Notes under the pieces: model-generated
Told to the model about the DNA's origin: nothing
The model's input: the letters and a program-made list of their open reading frames with translations, nothing else
Database searches by the model: none
Assembly: GCA_018883265.1 (NCBI GenBank)
Contig: VEQK01000007.1
Span: 1-58,893, forward strand
DNA: 58,893 bases
Reading direction: 5' to 3'
DNA from: Rhodocyclaceae bacterium
Lineage (GTDB): Bacteria > Pseudomonadota > Gammaproteobacteria > Burkholderiales > Rhodocyclaceae
Shown: one piece after another, positions 1-7,786 of the stretch
Numbering within the stretch: the stretch's first letter is position 1
Layout of the letters: each line of letters begins with the position of its first letter
Made by a program: the position numbers and the translations under genes

Positions 1-60
1 GGATGCCGCACTGGCCACCCCAGGGCCTATATCGGCATCTACGAGGCCGTGGCGGATTGA
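1..60 (+). CDS. C-terminal tail of McrB-like GTPase subunit (partial)
   Basis: The first 60 bases read as one open frame of 19 codons ending in TGA, with the tail RAYIGIYEAVAD. The stop lies 7 bp before the McrC start, the tight spacing normal for mcrB-mcrC operons. McrB is the AAA+ GTPase that recognises methylated DNA and drives the McrC nuclease. With only 19 residues visible, the call rests on gene order rather than on a domain; the rest of the gene lies left of the window. Confidence 0.5.
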   Translation, partial: GCRTGHPRAYIGIYEAVAD

Positions 61-67
61 CCCTGCA

Positions 68-1423
68 ATGAAGCCCATCTCCATCTACGAATTCGACGCG
101 ATGGTGCCTAGCGGGGGCGGTGTTATCGGTTTGGATGGTGTTCACGCGGTTCCGCCAACCGTGTTCGCCTGGCTTGAAACCGAGGCACTGCGCATCGCAG
201 ACCTCGGCGAAGGTTCATGGATTCGCCTGTCTCAACGCAAGGGCTGCCGCGCCGTTCAGGTGACCAGCTTTGTCGGCGTCCTGCGTGCGCCCAACGGATT
301 CCAGATTGAGGTGCTGCCTAAGGTCGGCAAGGCCATCGATGGCGGGGCCGTCGAGGCCAGGCAGCTGTTGATCGACATGCTCTGCTGTCTGCAGCGCTTC
401 AGGCATGTGCAGACCGACAAGGCCAAGTTGCTGGCCCGTCGCATGCCACTGCTGGAAGTCTTCATATCCGAGTTCCTGCGGGCAGTCGAACTGGTCGTCA
501 AGCGCGGTCCTCAAAGTGACTACTCTGCCCGGCAGGACAATGTTTTTGCCCTGCGCGGCAAGTTGATGGTGGCTGCACATATGCGGCAAAACCTGTTCCG
601 GGCGGATCGATTTTTTACCCAGTTTGATGAGTTCACCACGGACCGGCCGGAAAACCGTCTGCTGCACACCGCACTGCAACATGTGTTGCGATTGACCACA
701 TCTCAAGAAAACCAGAAGCTGGCGCGCGAGCTGGCGTTCGTGTTTGGCGATGTGCCGGTGTCTGACCAGCCGAGTGCTGATTTTCAACGGGTGCGCATTG
801 ACCGCAGTATGAGCCATTATGAAGGTGCCTTGGCGTGGACGCGGCTCGTCTTGGGCAATGAGTCACCGTTGACCGGTTCAGGTATTCACTCTGCGCCTTC
901 CTTGCTGTTCCCGATGGAGGGATTATTCGAGGCCTTCGTCGCAAAGCACCTACAAAAGCAGGTCAGCCATGGCTTTGTGCTCAAGACACAGGCCCACAGC
1001 CACTACTTGGTTCGCCATGAAGAACAGGACTGGTTCCGGATGAAACCGGACTTGCTGATTCACGACGACCATGCCAACCGACTGGTGCTGGACACCAAGT
1101 GGAAGTTGCTTGACGGCATGAAAGCCAACGGTTCAGACAAGTATGGTCTGTCCCAGGCTGACTTCTACCAGCTGCAGGCCTACGGCCAGAGCTATTTGGA
1201 TGGTAATGGCGTCTTGGCGCTGGTTTACCCCAAGACCGCTGCGTTTAACCAGGCGCTGCCTGTTTTCGATTTCCCGAAATCCACTGGGCTGAAACTGTGG
1301 GTGCTGCCGTTCTGTCTAAAAAACAGAAAGCTGCTGCTTCCTGATGATGAACACTTTTCGACCTGCCTTGGGGAGATAATGAGATTGAATAGAACAGCAA
1401 ATTTAAGGATATTGTGGGCATGA
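68..1423 (+). CDS. mcrC: McrC-family subunit of 5-methylcytosine-specific restriction system
   Basis: A 451-residue protein of the McrC family, the nuclease partner of the McrB GTPase in modification-dependent restriction of methylated foreign DNA. The N-terminal ~250 residues match the DUF2357-like/McrC N-domain. The C-terminal part carries a PD-(D/E)xK nuclease signature: D328 in MKPDLL, then D342-T-K344 in LDTKWK, followed by the QLQAYG helix typical of the fold. Length and motif are intact, so it is probably functional. It follows a probable mcrB tail directly, suggesting one operon. The neighbouring att-like sequence at 1728-1741 suggests that it sits on an integrated island. Confidence 0.9.
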   Translation: MKPISIYEFDAMVPSGGGVIGLDGVHAVPPTVFAWLETEALRIADLGEGSWIRLSQRKGCRAVQVTSFVGVLRAPNGFQIEVLPKVGKAIDGGAVEARQLLIDMLCCLQRFRHVQTDKAKLLARRMPLLEVFISEFLRAVELVVKRGPQSDYSARQDNVFALRGKLMVAAHMRQNLFRADRFFTQFDEFTTDRPENRLLHTALQHVLRLTTSQENQKLARELAFVFGDVPVSDQPSADFQRVRIDRSMSHYEGALAWTRLVLGNESPLTGSGIHSAPSLLFPMEGLFEAFVAKHLQKQVSHGFVLKTQAHSHYLVRHEEQDWFRMKPDLLIHDDHANRLVLDTKWKLLDGMKANGSDKYGLSQADFYQLQAYGQSYLDGNGVLALVYPKTAAFNQALPVFDFPKSTGLKLWVLPFCLKNRKLLLPDDEHFSTCLGEIMRLNRTANLRILWA

Positions 1424-1431
1424 ATTAACCC

Positions 1432-1454
1432 GCTCGCTCGACAATAAAGCGAGC
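1432..1454 (+). terminator. Hairpin after mcrC, possible weak terminator
   Basis: GCTCGCT (1432-1438) pairs with AGCGAGC (1448-1454) around a 9-nt loop, 8 bp after the mcrC stop. No strong T-run follows, so intrinsic termination is uncertain. Confidence 0.35.
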
Positions 1455-1727
1455 AGTCTTAAGAGTTCACTCCTCAGAGGCCGTGATCGCCAAGACACAC
1501 CCCGAAAGCAAGTTCGAAAAGTAACATATTATGTAAGAACGGTTGTTTGAGGGGGCTTCGATCGTACATTCAGGGAGCGTTTCCGCGCCTAAAGAAGCAA
1601 TTTTTACTCGTTGGGGTATTGTCTCGATCAGCACCTTGCTCGGTTTACGGCGGGTAGGTTGGTGGGTTTTATGGGGAAATTTTTCTAAACCCAGTCCTGT
1701 AGCGGCTTTCGGAGTGATTCTTAAGGA

Positions 1728-1741
1728 CACCCTCTCCGCCA
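1728..1741 (+). other. Candidate attachment site: 3' end of a tRNA-Ser
   Basis: The sequence CACCCTCTCCGCCA is the usual 3' end of proteobacterial tRNA-Ser (T-arm and acceptor 3' strand plus CCA). No tRNA body precedes it. A terminator hairpin follows 12 bp later, as it would after a real tRNA gene. The simplest reading is an att direct-repeat copy left by an element integrated into a tRNA-Ser gene located left of the window, with mcrBC inside that element. Confidence 0.5.
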
Positions 1742-1752
1742 AAATGTCAAGA

Positions 1753-1786
1753 CAGAAGGGGCTTTCGTGGCCCCTTTCTGCTTTTT
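1753..1786 (+). terminator. Rho-independent terminator
   Basis: CAGAAGGGGC (1753-1762) pairs with GCCCCTTTCTG (1770-1780), with a single-base bulge, and is followed by CTTTTT. It lies just after the tRNA-Ser-like 3' end and probably once terminated that tRNA. Confidence 0.7.
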
Positions 1787-2138
1787 CCCCACCGATTTCC
1801 CCACGGTCCAGTAAAAAATGGGGCTTAAGCTTGCTACATTCGATACTGTTACATAATCGAGCGTGACGCTGTGACTCCCATTCAAGAACACTCCCTTCGC
1901 CGATGGATAGCCAATGTACTGGCAAGGGAGAGGCAAAGTCTACGCAAGACCCGTGAACATCACTCAGACTTCAAACACTATGGCCGATGGTCGCGCTGGT
2001 TCTACGACAAGTGGGCTAAAAAGTCGGTACAGTTCGAGGAGGCGCAATTCGCTTAAGTCCGTGTCTACTGAACCGGGTGCAGCCCATAATCTAGGGGTTC
2101 ACGTCACGTCAATGCAATCTCAAAAATACCAGCCTGCA

Positions 2139-2333
2139 CTAGTCAATCTCTCCCGGAGGCCTACCTCCGGTACAGCTGCCCTCTTTAAACCACAGGTTCT
2201 CTGCGCGTTTTAGGTACTGTTCATATTCATAGTCAGACTTTGCCTTTTTGTAAGCATCTTCCGATAGGGCATGCCAACCGATGCAAAAACCGGTTGGACT
2301 GCGGCCGCAGCCGCATTTGTTATGAGAATTCAT
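2139..2333 (-). CDS. Small Cys-rich conserved protein (CGCGRSPTG motif)
   Basis: A 64-residue protein starting MNSHNKCGCGRSPTG and continuing FCIGWHALSEDAY. The cluster C-x-C-x6-C with a nearby G-W-H looks like a small metal- or iron-sulfur-binding knuckle found in many uncharacterised short proteobacterial proteins. ATG at 2333 is chosen because GGAGG lies 5 nt upstream; an upstream in-frame TTG at 2345 overlaps that site and is unlikely. The function is unknown. It diverges from the DUF2789 gene at 2505, and the shared upstream region holds the operator-like sites described at 2431-2497. Confidence 0.65.
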   Translation of the reverse strand: MNSHNKCGCGRSPTGFCIGWHALSEDAYKKAKSDYEYEQYLKRAENLWFKEGSCTGGRPPGEID

Positions 2334-2430
2334 CCTGACCTCCAAGTACTAGATCGGTTGTAGTGTGAAACTAAGCTTAAGTTTCGCTTAAATAATTTTT
2401 TTCTCAGTGATATGACTAAAAATTATGACG

Positions 2431-2497
2431 ATCGTCCTGGACAAATCAAACCAAGTGTCCTACCTTTTTACTTGGTTATTAACGTTTTGTCTAGGAG
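2431..2497 (+). promoter_or_regulatory. Candidate LitR-type operators upstream of DUF2789a
   Basis: Three elements lie before the DUF2789 start at 2505. The first is ATCGTC-CTG-GACAAA (2431-2445), close to the palindrome TTTGTC-N3-GACAAA found at the litR and 33433 promoters. The second is the 17-mer CCTACCTTTTTACTTGG (2459-2475), a member of the second motif family also seen at 14819, 29917 and 33513. The third is TTTGTC-TAG-GAG (2486-2497), with a good left half, whose right part merges with the AGGAG ribosome binding site. Binding by LitR is inferred from similarity only. Confidence 0.5.
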
Positions 2498-2504
2498 CTT
2501 CGTC

Positions 2505-2735
2505 ATGAGTCAAGTTCATTTCAGCCTTGAAGATCTGTTCGCCCAGCTGGGTCTCAAGAATGATGCGGCGTCTATTGACGCTTTCATCAGTCAGCACCAT
2601 CCCCTTCCAAACGAAGTGGCTTTGTACAGGGCGCCCATCTGGAATCCGACCCAAAGGGCGTTTCTCAAAGAAGAGATCATTGGCGATGGTGCCTGGGCAC
2701 TTGCGATCGATGAACTCAACCGACGCCTGCATTGA
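2505..2735 (+). CDS. DUF2789 family protein (paralogue a)
   Basis: A 76-residue protein of the DUF2789 family, starting MSQVHFSLEDLFAQLGL and ending IDELNRRLH. It is soluble, probably helical, with no signal peptide; its molecular function is unknown. ATG 2505 is preferred over an upstream in-frame ATG at 2412 because AGGAG (2493-2497) precedes it and because the paralogue at 33560 starts at the same point. The two copies are identical at 60 of 76 positions. The promoter carries operator-like sites matching those of the other copy and of litR, so light or oxidative-stress control is plausible. Confidence 0.85.
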   Translation: MSQVHFSLEDLFAQLGLKNDAASIDAFISQHHPLPNEVALYRAPIWNPTQRAFLKEEIIGDGAWALAIDELNRRLH

Positions 2736-2763
2736 ATTATCAGATTACACGGAGGTATCAATC

Positions 2764-3045
2764 ATGCTTTCACAAACTGATTTTATTGGATGCAGTAATC
2801 TTTACGAGTGCGAGGTTGAGGCGATTGCCGAGCATGAGCACGTGCCGATGGCGGTGGCCGTCGTAATTGGCGAAAACTTGCTAAGCACTCAGGAGGGCGT
2901 TCTTTGCCTGCACAAGATGGTGATCGAGGATATCGAACATGCGATTGAATGCCATGACCCAGAGAGAGCCCTAAAATTTGCCGAAACCTACAAGGTTGTG
3001 TCTGAGCGACATCCCTTGGCACCCGGGAGTAAAAGCAGACATTAA
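2764..3045 (+). CDS. Conserved hypothetical protein
   Basis: A 93-residue soluble protein starting MLSQTDFIGCSNLYECEVEAI. The ATG has a strong GGAGG 6 nt upstream (2753-2757), and the gene follows DUF2789a after 28 bp, so the two are probably cotranscribed. I see no membrane segment, signal peptide or catalytic motif; the acidic, His-containing stretch AEHEHVPMAVAV is its most distinctive part. I recognise it only as a small conserved protein of unknown function. Confidence 0.7.
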   Translation: MLSQTDFIGCSNLYECEVEAIAEHEHVPMAVAVVIGENLLSTQEGVLCLHKMVIEDIEHAIECHDPERALKFAETYKVVSERHPLAPGSKSRH

Positions 3046-3158
3046 CCATGCCGCTTCTTGAGATTACTTGGCTTCTGACGGCAATCTATACCAACTAAGT
3101 TATTAACGTCGTCTAACTCAAATAACCAGCCGGCACCGGATAAATAAAGCCCCATCAC

Positions 3159-4112
3159 ATGGATAACATCAACCACCCTCTGCTCTGGGGAGTCTTCATC
3201 GCGATTGTAGTGATTATGCTGACGGTTGATCTTCGAATGGGCGGAGGGGGTTGCCGCCGGATGAGCATGCGCGCTGCGGCAGTCTGGTCTGTAATCTGGG
3301 TTGCTTTATCACTGTTGTTCGCGACGGGACTCTGGTTTTATCTCAAAGCGATGGGACAAGAGGCTGTAGCCGATGAGAAAGCGCTCGAATTCATCACCGG
3401 CTACCTGATCGAGAAATCGCTAGCAGTCGACAATGTGTTCGTTTGGCTGATGCTGTTCAATTTTTTCTCGATCCCAGTCGAACTCCAGCGACGCGTCCTC
3501 ATCTATGGAGTTATCGGTGCGATTGTCATGAGAACCATCATGATTTTTGCTGGGGCATGGCTCATAGTTAAATTCCATTGGTTGTTATATGTTTTCGGCG
3601 CTTTTTTATTGGTAACCGGCATCAAAATGTGGTGGTTTGCTGATCGAAAAATGGATCTTGAGAATCATCCTGTTTTGAGACTGGTTCGCCGCTATGCCAA
3701 TGTCACGCCAACGCTTCATGGCGAACGTTTCCTCGTCACGCAGCAAGTCAATGGTCAACCGATCAGATTCGCGACACCTCTTTTGTTGGCGCTGGTATTT
3801 GTCGAGTTCTCGGATCTGATTTTTGCCGTTGATTCAATCCCGGCGATTTTTGCAATCACCACCGATCCGTTCATCGTTCTGACTTCGAATATTTTTGCCA
3901 TTCTTGGCTTACGTGCGATGTATTTTCTGCTGGCTGATATGGCAGATCGATTCTCGCTGTTGAAGTATGGACTGGCGGCAGTTCTTGTGTTCATAGGCAT
4001 CAAGATGATGCTGATCGATCTCTACAAGATCCCCGTTGGATTTTCGCTGGCTATTGTTGCAGCCTTCATTGCCATTTCTATCTGGCTTTCACTTCAGAAA
4101 AAAAACGGGTAG
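3159..4112 (+). CDS. TerC/Alx family integral membrane protein
   Basis: A 317-residue polytopic membrane protein with about nine hydrophobic segments, of the TerC/Alx family. These proteins are linked to manganese export, metal homeostasis and tellurite resistance. The two family signature blocks are present: E77[15 protein letters not shown] near residues 77-92, and [14 protein letters not shown] near 216-229, each with the paired acidic residues thought to bind metal. The 113-bp leader contains no recognisable yybP-ykoY manganese riboswitch. A bidirectional terminator follows 7 bp after the stop. Confidence 0.9.
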   Translation: MDNINHPLLWGVFIAIVVIMLTVDLRMGGGGCRRMSMRAAAVWSVIWVALSLLFATGLWFYLKAMGQEAVADEKALEFITGYLIEKSLAVDNVFVWLMLFNFFSIPVELQRRVLIYGVIGAIVMRTIMIFAGAWLIVKFHWLLYVFGAFLLVTGIKMWWFADRKMDLENHPVLRLVRRYANVTPTLHGERFLVTQQVNGQPIRFATPLLLALVFVEFSDLIFAVDSIPAIFAITTDPFIVLTSNIFAILGLRAMYFLLADMADRFSLLKYGLAAVLVFIGIKMMLIDLYKIPVGFSLAIVAAFIAISIWLSLQKKNG

Positions 4113-4119
4113 AAACAAA

Positions 4120-4140
4120 AAAGCGCCCGGAACGCGCTTT
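4120..4140. terminator. Bidirectional intrinsic terminator
   Basis: AAAGCGC (4120-4126) pairs with GCGCTTT (4134-4140) around a 7-nt loop, between convergent terC and the DUF3313 gene. Read on the minus strand the stem is followed by a T-rich tract, so it should act best for the leftward gene; rightward the T-run is poor. Confidence 0.75.
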
Positions 4141-4182
4141 CTGTAATGATGTTTGGTGGATAGGGTGGGATTCGTACCCAGA

Positions 4183-4887
4183 CTAGCGCAGTCCGCTCGC
4201 CACGCTGATGGCGCCACGAACCCACTGGTTGGCGAGTTGCTGGAATTTTTCCGGTGAATCCACTTCGCGCCGGAACTGTTCGCTCGAGACGAGATACACG
4301 CCTTCGCCCATCACTTTGCCGGTGGTGCTGTTGACGAGTTTGGCTTCCACCATGAGGTAAGGAGTGCTGCCGTTGATGCGGTTGCCCGTGCCGGCGGCTT
4401 TGAGTACGGTAGAAATGGGCACCAGGCGGCTGGGCTTGAAGGCGGCGCCGTCAAGTAGAACCCCGGTAATCGCTGTGCTCAGCCGGGCGACCCGCTCGCC
4501 CGGTTTGTAGCTGATGCCGAACTGTTTGCGCACCAGCTGGCGCATGGTGATGTCCATGGAGTTACGGATGCGGTAAATGGTTTCTTCCGTGATGCCGTTT
4601 TTGCCTAGATCCTTTTCGGCGGACTGATACAGCACGATCGGGTCGACCATGACAGTTCTGAAATCGCTGCGTTTGAAATCCGGGCTCAGGTAGCGGTAGA
4701 TACGAATGCCGGGTTGGGTCGATACCTGCTTTAGCCGGTCGTAATCGGCCATGTCGATAAATTCGTTGGGGTCTGGTTTTGTGCCGACGCCGGCGCAGGC
4801 AGAGATGAACAAGGCGATCAAGCCGGGTGCGATCCAACGGAGCAGGCGGCGGGGTCGAGCGCCGGATATGGTGGGGAGATAGGTCAT
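4183..4887 (-). CDS. DUF3313 family lipoprotein
   Basis: A 234-residue predicted outer- or inner-membrane lipoprotein of the DUF3313 family. The start is placed at ATG 4887, which gives a short basic N-terminus, a hydrophobic stretch and the lipobox I-S-A-C31. Earlier in-frame starts at 4914 and 4965 would add an unlikely N-terminal extension. No clear Shine-Dalgarno decides between them. The mature part resembles other DUF3313 proteins (NSMDITMRQLVRKQF; TPYLMVEAKLVNSTTGKVMGEG). Its function is unknown. It is divergent from the epimerase gene, sharing an 83-bp promoter region. Confidence 0.8.
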   Translation of the reverse strand: MTYLPTISGARPRRLLRWIAPGLIALFISACAGVGTKPDPNEFIDMADYDRLKQVSTQPGIRIYRYLSPDFKRSDFRTVMVDPIVLYQSAEKDLGKNGITEETIYRIRNSMDITMRQLVRKQFGISYKPGERVARLSTAITGVLLDGAAFKPSRLVPISTVLKAAGTGNRINGSTPYLMVEAKLVNSTTGKVMGEGVYLVSSEQFRREVDSPEKFQQLANQWVRGAISVASGLR

Positions 4888-4970
4888 CAGGAGTGTGGGC
4901 GGATTCGGGCACATGGCAACCGAAAGCCTTAATGAGATAATGGGCAAATTATAAGCCCTGGACACCTCTG

Positions 4971-5984
4971 ATGCCCCGTCACTACCTGGTTACTGGTGCA
5001 GCCGGTTTTATTGGCATGCATACCGCTGAGCGTTTACTGCAGCGGGGAGATACGGTTGTCGGGCTGGATAACCTCAATGATTACTACGATCCGGCGCTGA
5101 AGCTGGGCCGTCTTGAAGTCTTGAAGCAGTATCCGGGGTTTCGTTTCATCAAGGGTGATATTGGTGATCGTGAGCTCATGGCCAAATTGTTTGCGCAGGA
5201 GCAATTTTTCGGCGTTGTCCATCTGGCGGCACAAGCAGGGGTTCGCTATTCCGTGACTAATCCGCACAGCTATGCCGACTGTAACCTGACCGGTTTTCTG
5301 AATGTGCTGGAGGGTTGCCGTCACAATCAGGTGGGGCATCTGGTCTATGCATCCAGCTCCAGCGTCTATGGTGGCAACGAGAAAATGCCATTCTCCGAAG
5401 CCGACAGCGTCGATCATCCGGTCAGCCTCTACGCGGCGACCAAACGCGCCAATGAACTGATGGCGCATAGCTACAGCCATCTCTACAACCTGCCGGTGAC
5501 GGGGCTTCGTTTCTTCACGGTTTACGGTCCCTGGGGCCGCCCGGATCAGTCATTGTTTCTGTTTGTCAGTGCGATGCTGAACAATGAGCCAATCAAGGTC
5601 TTTAACAAGGGGAAGATGCGTCGGGATTTCACCTACATCGACGATATCGTCGAGGGTGTGATCCGGGTGCTCGACAAGCCGGCGACGCCGGATGCCGGCT
5701 TTGATCCGCAGAACCCGCTGCCGCACACGAGCCGCGCACCCTATCGTATCTTCAATATTGGTAATAGCGACCCAGTGCCGCTGACGGATTTCATCACCGC
5801 CATCGAAACGTCACTGGACATGGCGGCGCAGAAAACCTTCCTGCCGCTACAGGCAGGGGATGTCACCGAGACCTTCGCGGATACCCGTGCGCTGGACGCC
5901 TGGGTCGGCTTCAAACCGGCGACAACCGTCAATGAGGGCGTGGCCCGCTTCGTTGCCTGGTACCGCAGCTATTACGGCCGTTAA
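4971..5984 (+). CDS. NAD-dependent epimerase, probable UDP-glucuronate 4-epimerase
   Basis: A 337-residue extended SDR. The nucleotide-binding motif TGAAGFIG is at residues 8-15, the catalytic Y154-x3-K158 is in YAATK, and the SSSSVYG strand precedes it. The blocks DNLNDYYDP near the N-terminus and GRPDQSLFLF match UDP-glucuronate 4-epimerases, which make UDP-galacturonate for capsule or LPS. The substrate is inferred from these blocks. No other polysaccharide gene is nearby, so it stands alone here. Confidence 0.85.
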   Translation: MPRHYLVTGAAGFIGMHTAERLLQRGDTVVGLDNLNDYYDPALKLGRLEVLKQYPGFRFIKGDIGDRELMAKLFAQEQFFGVVHLAAQAGVRYSVTNPHSYADCNLTGFLNVLEGCRHNQVGHLVYASSSSVYGGNEKMPFSEADSVDHPVSLYAATKRANELMAHSYSHLYNLPVTGLRFFTVYGPWGRPDQSLFLFVSAMLNNEPIKVFNKGKMRRDFTYIDDIVEGVIRVLDKPATPDAGFDPQNPLPHTSRAPYRIFNIGNSDPVPLTDFITAIETSLDMAAQKTFLPLQAGDVTETFADTRALDAWVGFKPATTVNEGVARFVAWYRSYYGR

Positions 5985-6054
5985 CTGGGGTGCTGTCATC
6001 CTCCTGTGATGAGACCGTTGCAGACTTTATCCAGACTAAATCCGGATCGCTGAT

Positions 6055-7251
6055 ATGAGTGATGCCAAACCTGCACTTCTTTGCCTGAATACTGGTTCGT
6101 CCAGCGTCAAATTCTCGTTCTATGCCGTTCAGAATGACCAGCCCCAGTTGGTTTTTGGCGGCCAAATCGAGGGCTTGCTGGGTCGGCCCAACTTTAAAGC
6201 CGGAGATCCTCAAGGTGTAGTTCTTGCGCAACGTCAGTGGGATGTGCCCATGCGTCGGTCTGACGCCGTTGAAATCATTCTGGCGTTCATCAGGCAGCAG
6301 GCGTTGGGGTATCACCTTCAGGCAGTCGGGCACCGTGTCGTCCTGGGTGGGGTCGAATACCCACAGGCGGTGGTGGTAGACGACCATGTTTTGCAGGTTC
6401 TGGATCGTTACTCGCCGATTGTTCCCAGCCATCAACCGGCCGAAGTGGAAGCCATGCGCCTGTTGCGCACGCAGTACCCGTCGTTGCTCCAGGTGGCATG
6501 TTTTGATTCGGCATTTCATCGAACCAAACCGGAGCTCGCGGATCTGTATGCGCTGCCCTTGTCCTACCGTGACATGGGGATCCGTCGGTGGGGGTTTCAT
6601 GGACTTTCGTATGACTACATCAGCGGTCAGCTGCCGGCGCTCGACCCCAGGTTGGCAAAAGGTCACACGGTCGTTATGCATCTGGGCAGCGGCGCCAGTT
6701 TGTGCGGGCTGATTAACGGAAAGAGTGCCTATACATCGATGGGGTTTTCGCCGCTTGACGGTTTGATGATGGGTACGCGGACAGGATCGCTGGATCCCAT
6801 GATCCCGCTTTACCTGATTGGCCAGCAGCAGATGTCTGTTGAGGCGGTTGAAAAACTCATCATCAAGGAATCCGGTTTGCTGGGAGTGAGCGGGTTCTCC
6901 AACGACATGCGCGATCTGGCGTCGAGCGACGAACCTAGCGCAAAACTGGCGATAGACCTGTTTGTCTACATGCTGGCACGGGAAACCGGGGCCGCCATGG
7001 GAGCGATACAGGGCCTCGATGGGATCGTCTTTACGGCGGGCATTGGCGAGCATTCCCCCATGGTCCGGGAGCGAACGTGTGCAGCCCTGGCCTGGGCAGG
7101 GGTGGAGATGGACCTCGCTTCGAATAAGGCGCATTCCGATAGCCCTCGTTGCATTTCTACACCGCATAGCCGGGTAAGTGTCTGGGTAATTCCAACCAAC
7201 GAAGAGATGGTTATCGCGCGTGACACCTGGATGTTGGCCCGCACGATTTAG
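6055..7251 (+). CDS. ackA: Acetate kinase
   Basis: A 398-residue acetate kinase (ATP + acetate to acetyl phosphate + ADP), cytoplasmic. The signatures are the N-terminal N12-T-G-S-S-S-V-K phosphate-binding loop, GHRVVLGG, WGFHGLSY with the catalytic His, HLGSGASLCG, TRTGSLDP and GIGEHSP. Length is normal. Phosphotransacetylase (pta), its usual partner, is not next to it. The following gene is a MarR regulator on the same strand after an inverted repeat. Confidence 0.93.
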   Translation: MSDAKPALLCLNTGSSSVKFSFYAVQNDQPQLVFGGQIEGLLGRPNFKAGDPQGVVLAQRQWDVPMRRSDAVEIILAFIRQQALGYHLQAVGHRVVLGGVEYPQAVVVDDHVLQVLDRYSPIVPSHQPAEVEAMRLLRTQYPSLLQVACFDSAFHRTKPELADLYALPLSYRDMGIRRWGFHGLSYDYISGQLPALDPRLAKGHTVVMHLGSGASLCGLINGKSAYTSMGFSPLDGLMMGTRTGSLDPMIPLYLIGQQQMSVEAVEKLIIKESGLLGVSGFSNDMRDLASSDEPSAKLAIDLFVYMLARETGAAMGAIQGLDGIVFTAGIGEHSPMVRERTCAALAWAGVEMDLASNKAHSDSPRCISTPHSRVSVWVIPTNEEMVIARDTWMLARTI

Positions 7252-7257
7252 TGAGAA

Positions 7258-7301
7258 TTTTCCAGAACTTCAGCCATAAGCTGCTTGTATCTTTCTGGAA
7301 A
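7258..7301. promoter_or_regulatory. Inverted repeat upstream of marR, possible operator
   Basis: TTTCCAGAA (7259-7267) and TTCTGGAAA (7293-7301) are perfect 9-bp inverted arms 25 bp apart, just before the MarR gene at 7320. MarR proteins commonly autoregulate through palindromes like this. A role as a long-loop hairpin after ackA is the alternative. Confidence 0.45.
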
Positions 7302-7319
7302 GATAGTTAATATCCCGAC

Positions 7320-7784
7320 ATGGCTGATGCAGACAAACTTCATGAATGGGCGGTCGGACACGATCCGTTGATCGTTCCGCTGTTTCTGAATCTTGAGCGG
7401 GCGCGCAAGGTGGCGCATGCCCGCGCTCGTGCGGTCTGGGATCAGCACGGTCTGACGCCTGCCGAGTTTGATGTGCTAGCCACGCTGCGTAATGCCGAAT
7501 CGCCCTACGAGCTAACGCCAGGCCAGATTCAGGATCGGGTTTTAATTACGTCGGGTGGTTTGACCAAGGTGATTCATTTGCTGGAAGAAAAGGGATACGT
7601 CGAACGCTCGGTCGCCCGTAACGATAACCGGGTGAAGCCCGTCCGGCTGACGGCAACGGGAAGCCGTTGCATAGCGCGTACGATGCGCGATCTGGTCAGT
7701 ATGACCCAGGAATGGATGCATTCAATCCTGGGCCAGGATGAGATCCGTTCGGCCTCCTCGATATTGCGCAAGATTGCAGGTTGA
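7320..7784 (+). CDS. MarR family transcriptional regulator
   Basis: A 154-residue winged-helix regulator of the MarR family. The recognition region is around LTPAEFDVLATLRN and TSGGLTKVIHLLEEKGYVER, followed by the wing with the DNRVKPVRLT block, the usual D-x-R signature. It overlaps or abuts the efflux operon (outer membrane factor starting at 7787), so it most likely represses that operon and responds to a toxic small molecule. Confidence 0.9.
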   Translation: MADADKLHEWAVGHDPLIVPLFLNLERARKVAHARARAVWDQHGLTPAEFDVLATLRNAESPYELTPGQIQDRVLITSGGLTKVIHLLEEKGYVERSVARNDNRVKPVRLTATGSRCIARTMRDLVSMTQEWMHSILGQDEIRSASSILRKIAG

Positions 7785-7786
7785 TC

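Larger units (their letters stand above)
1424..2138. other. Gene-poor stretch at island boundary
   Basis: About 700 bp with no convincing gene. It contains the mcrC hairpin, a 14-nt tRNA-Ser 3'-end match (1728-1741), a strong hairpin terminator (1753-1786), and then sequence with only short open frames. The longest plausible frame (1871-2056, GTG start, 61 codons) has no ribosome binding site and no recognisable product. I see nothing else here. Confidence 0.6.

Noticed and set aside
1871-2056. 61-codon open frame with GTG start downstream of the att-like site
   Set aside because: No ribosome binding site, no recognisable domain, and it lies in a boundary region with other random short frames.
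3046-3158. Possible manganese (yybP-ykoY) riboswitch before the TerC gene
   Set aside because: The leader is short and lacks the paired conserved loops of that riboswitch; only AT-rich sequence is seen.
5929-7167. 412-codon open frame antisense to acetate kinase
   Set aside because: It lies opposite a clear ackA with all signatures; the antisense translation shows no domain and is rich in His, Arg and Gln, as expected for a shadow of a GC-rich gene.
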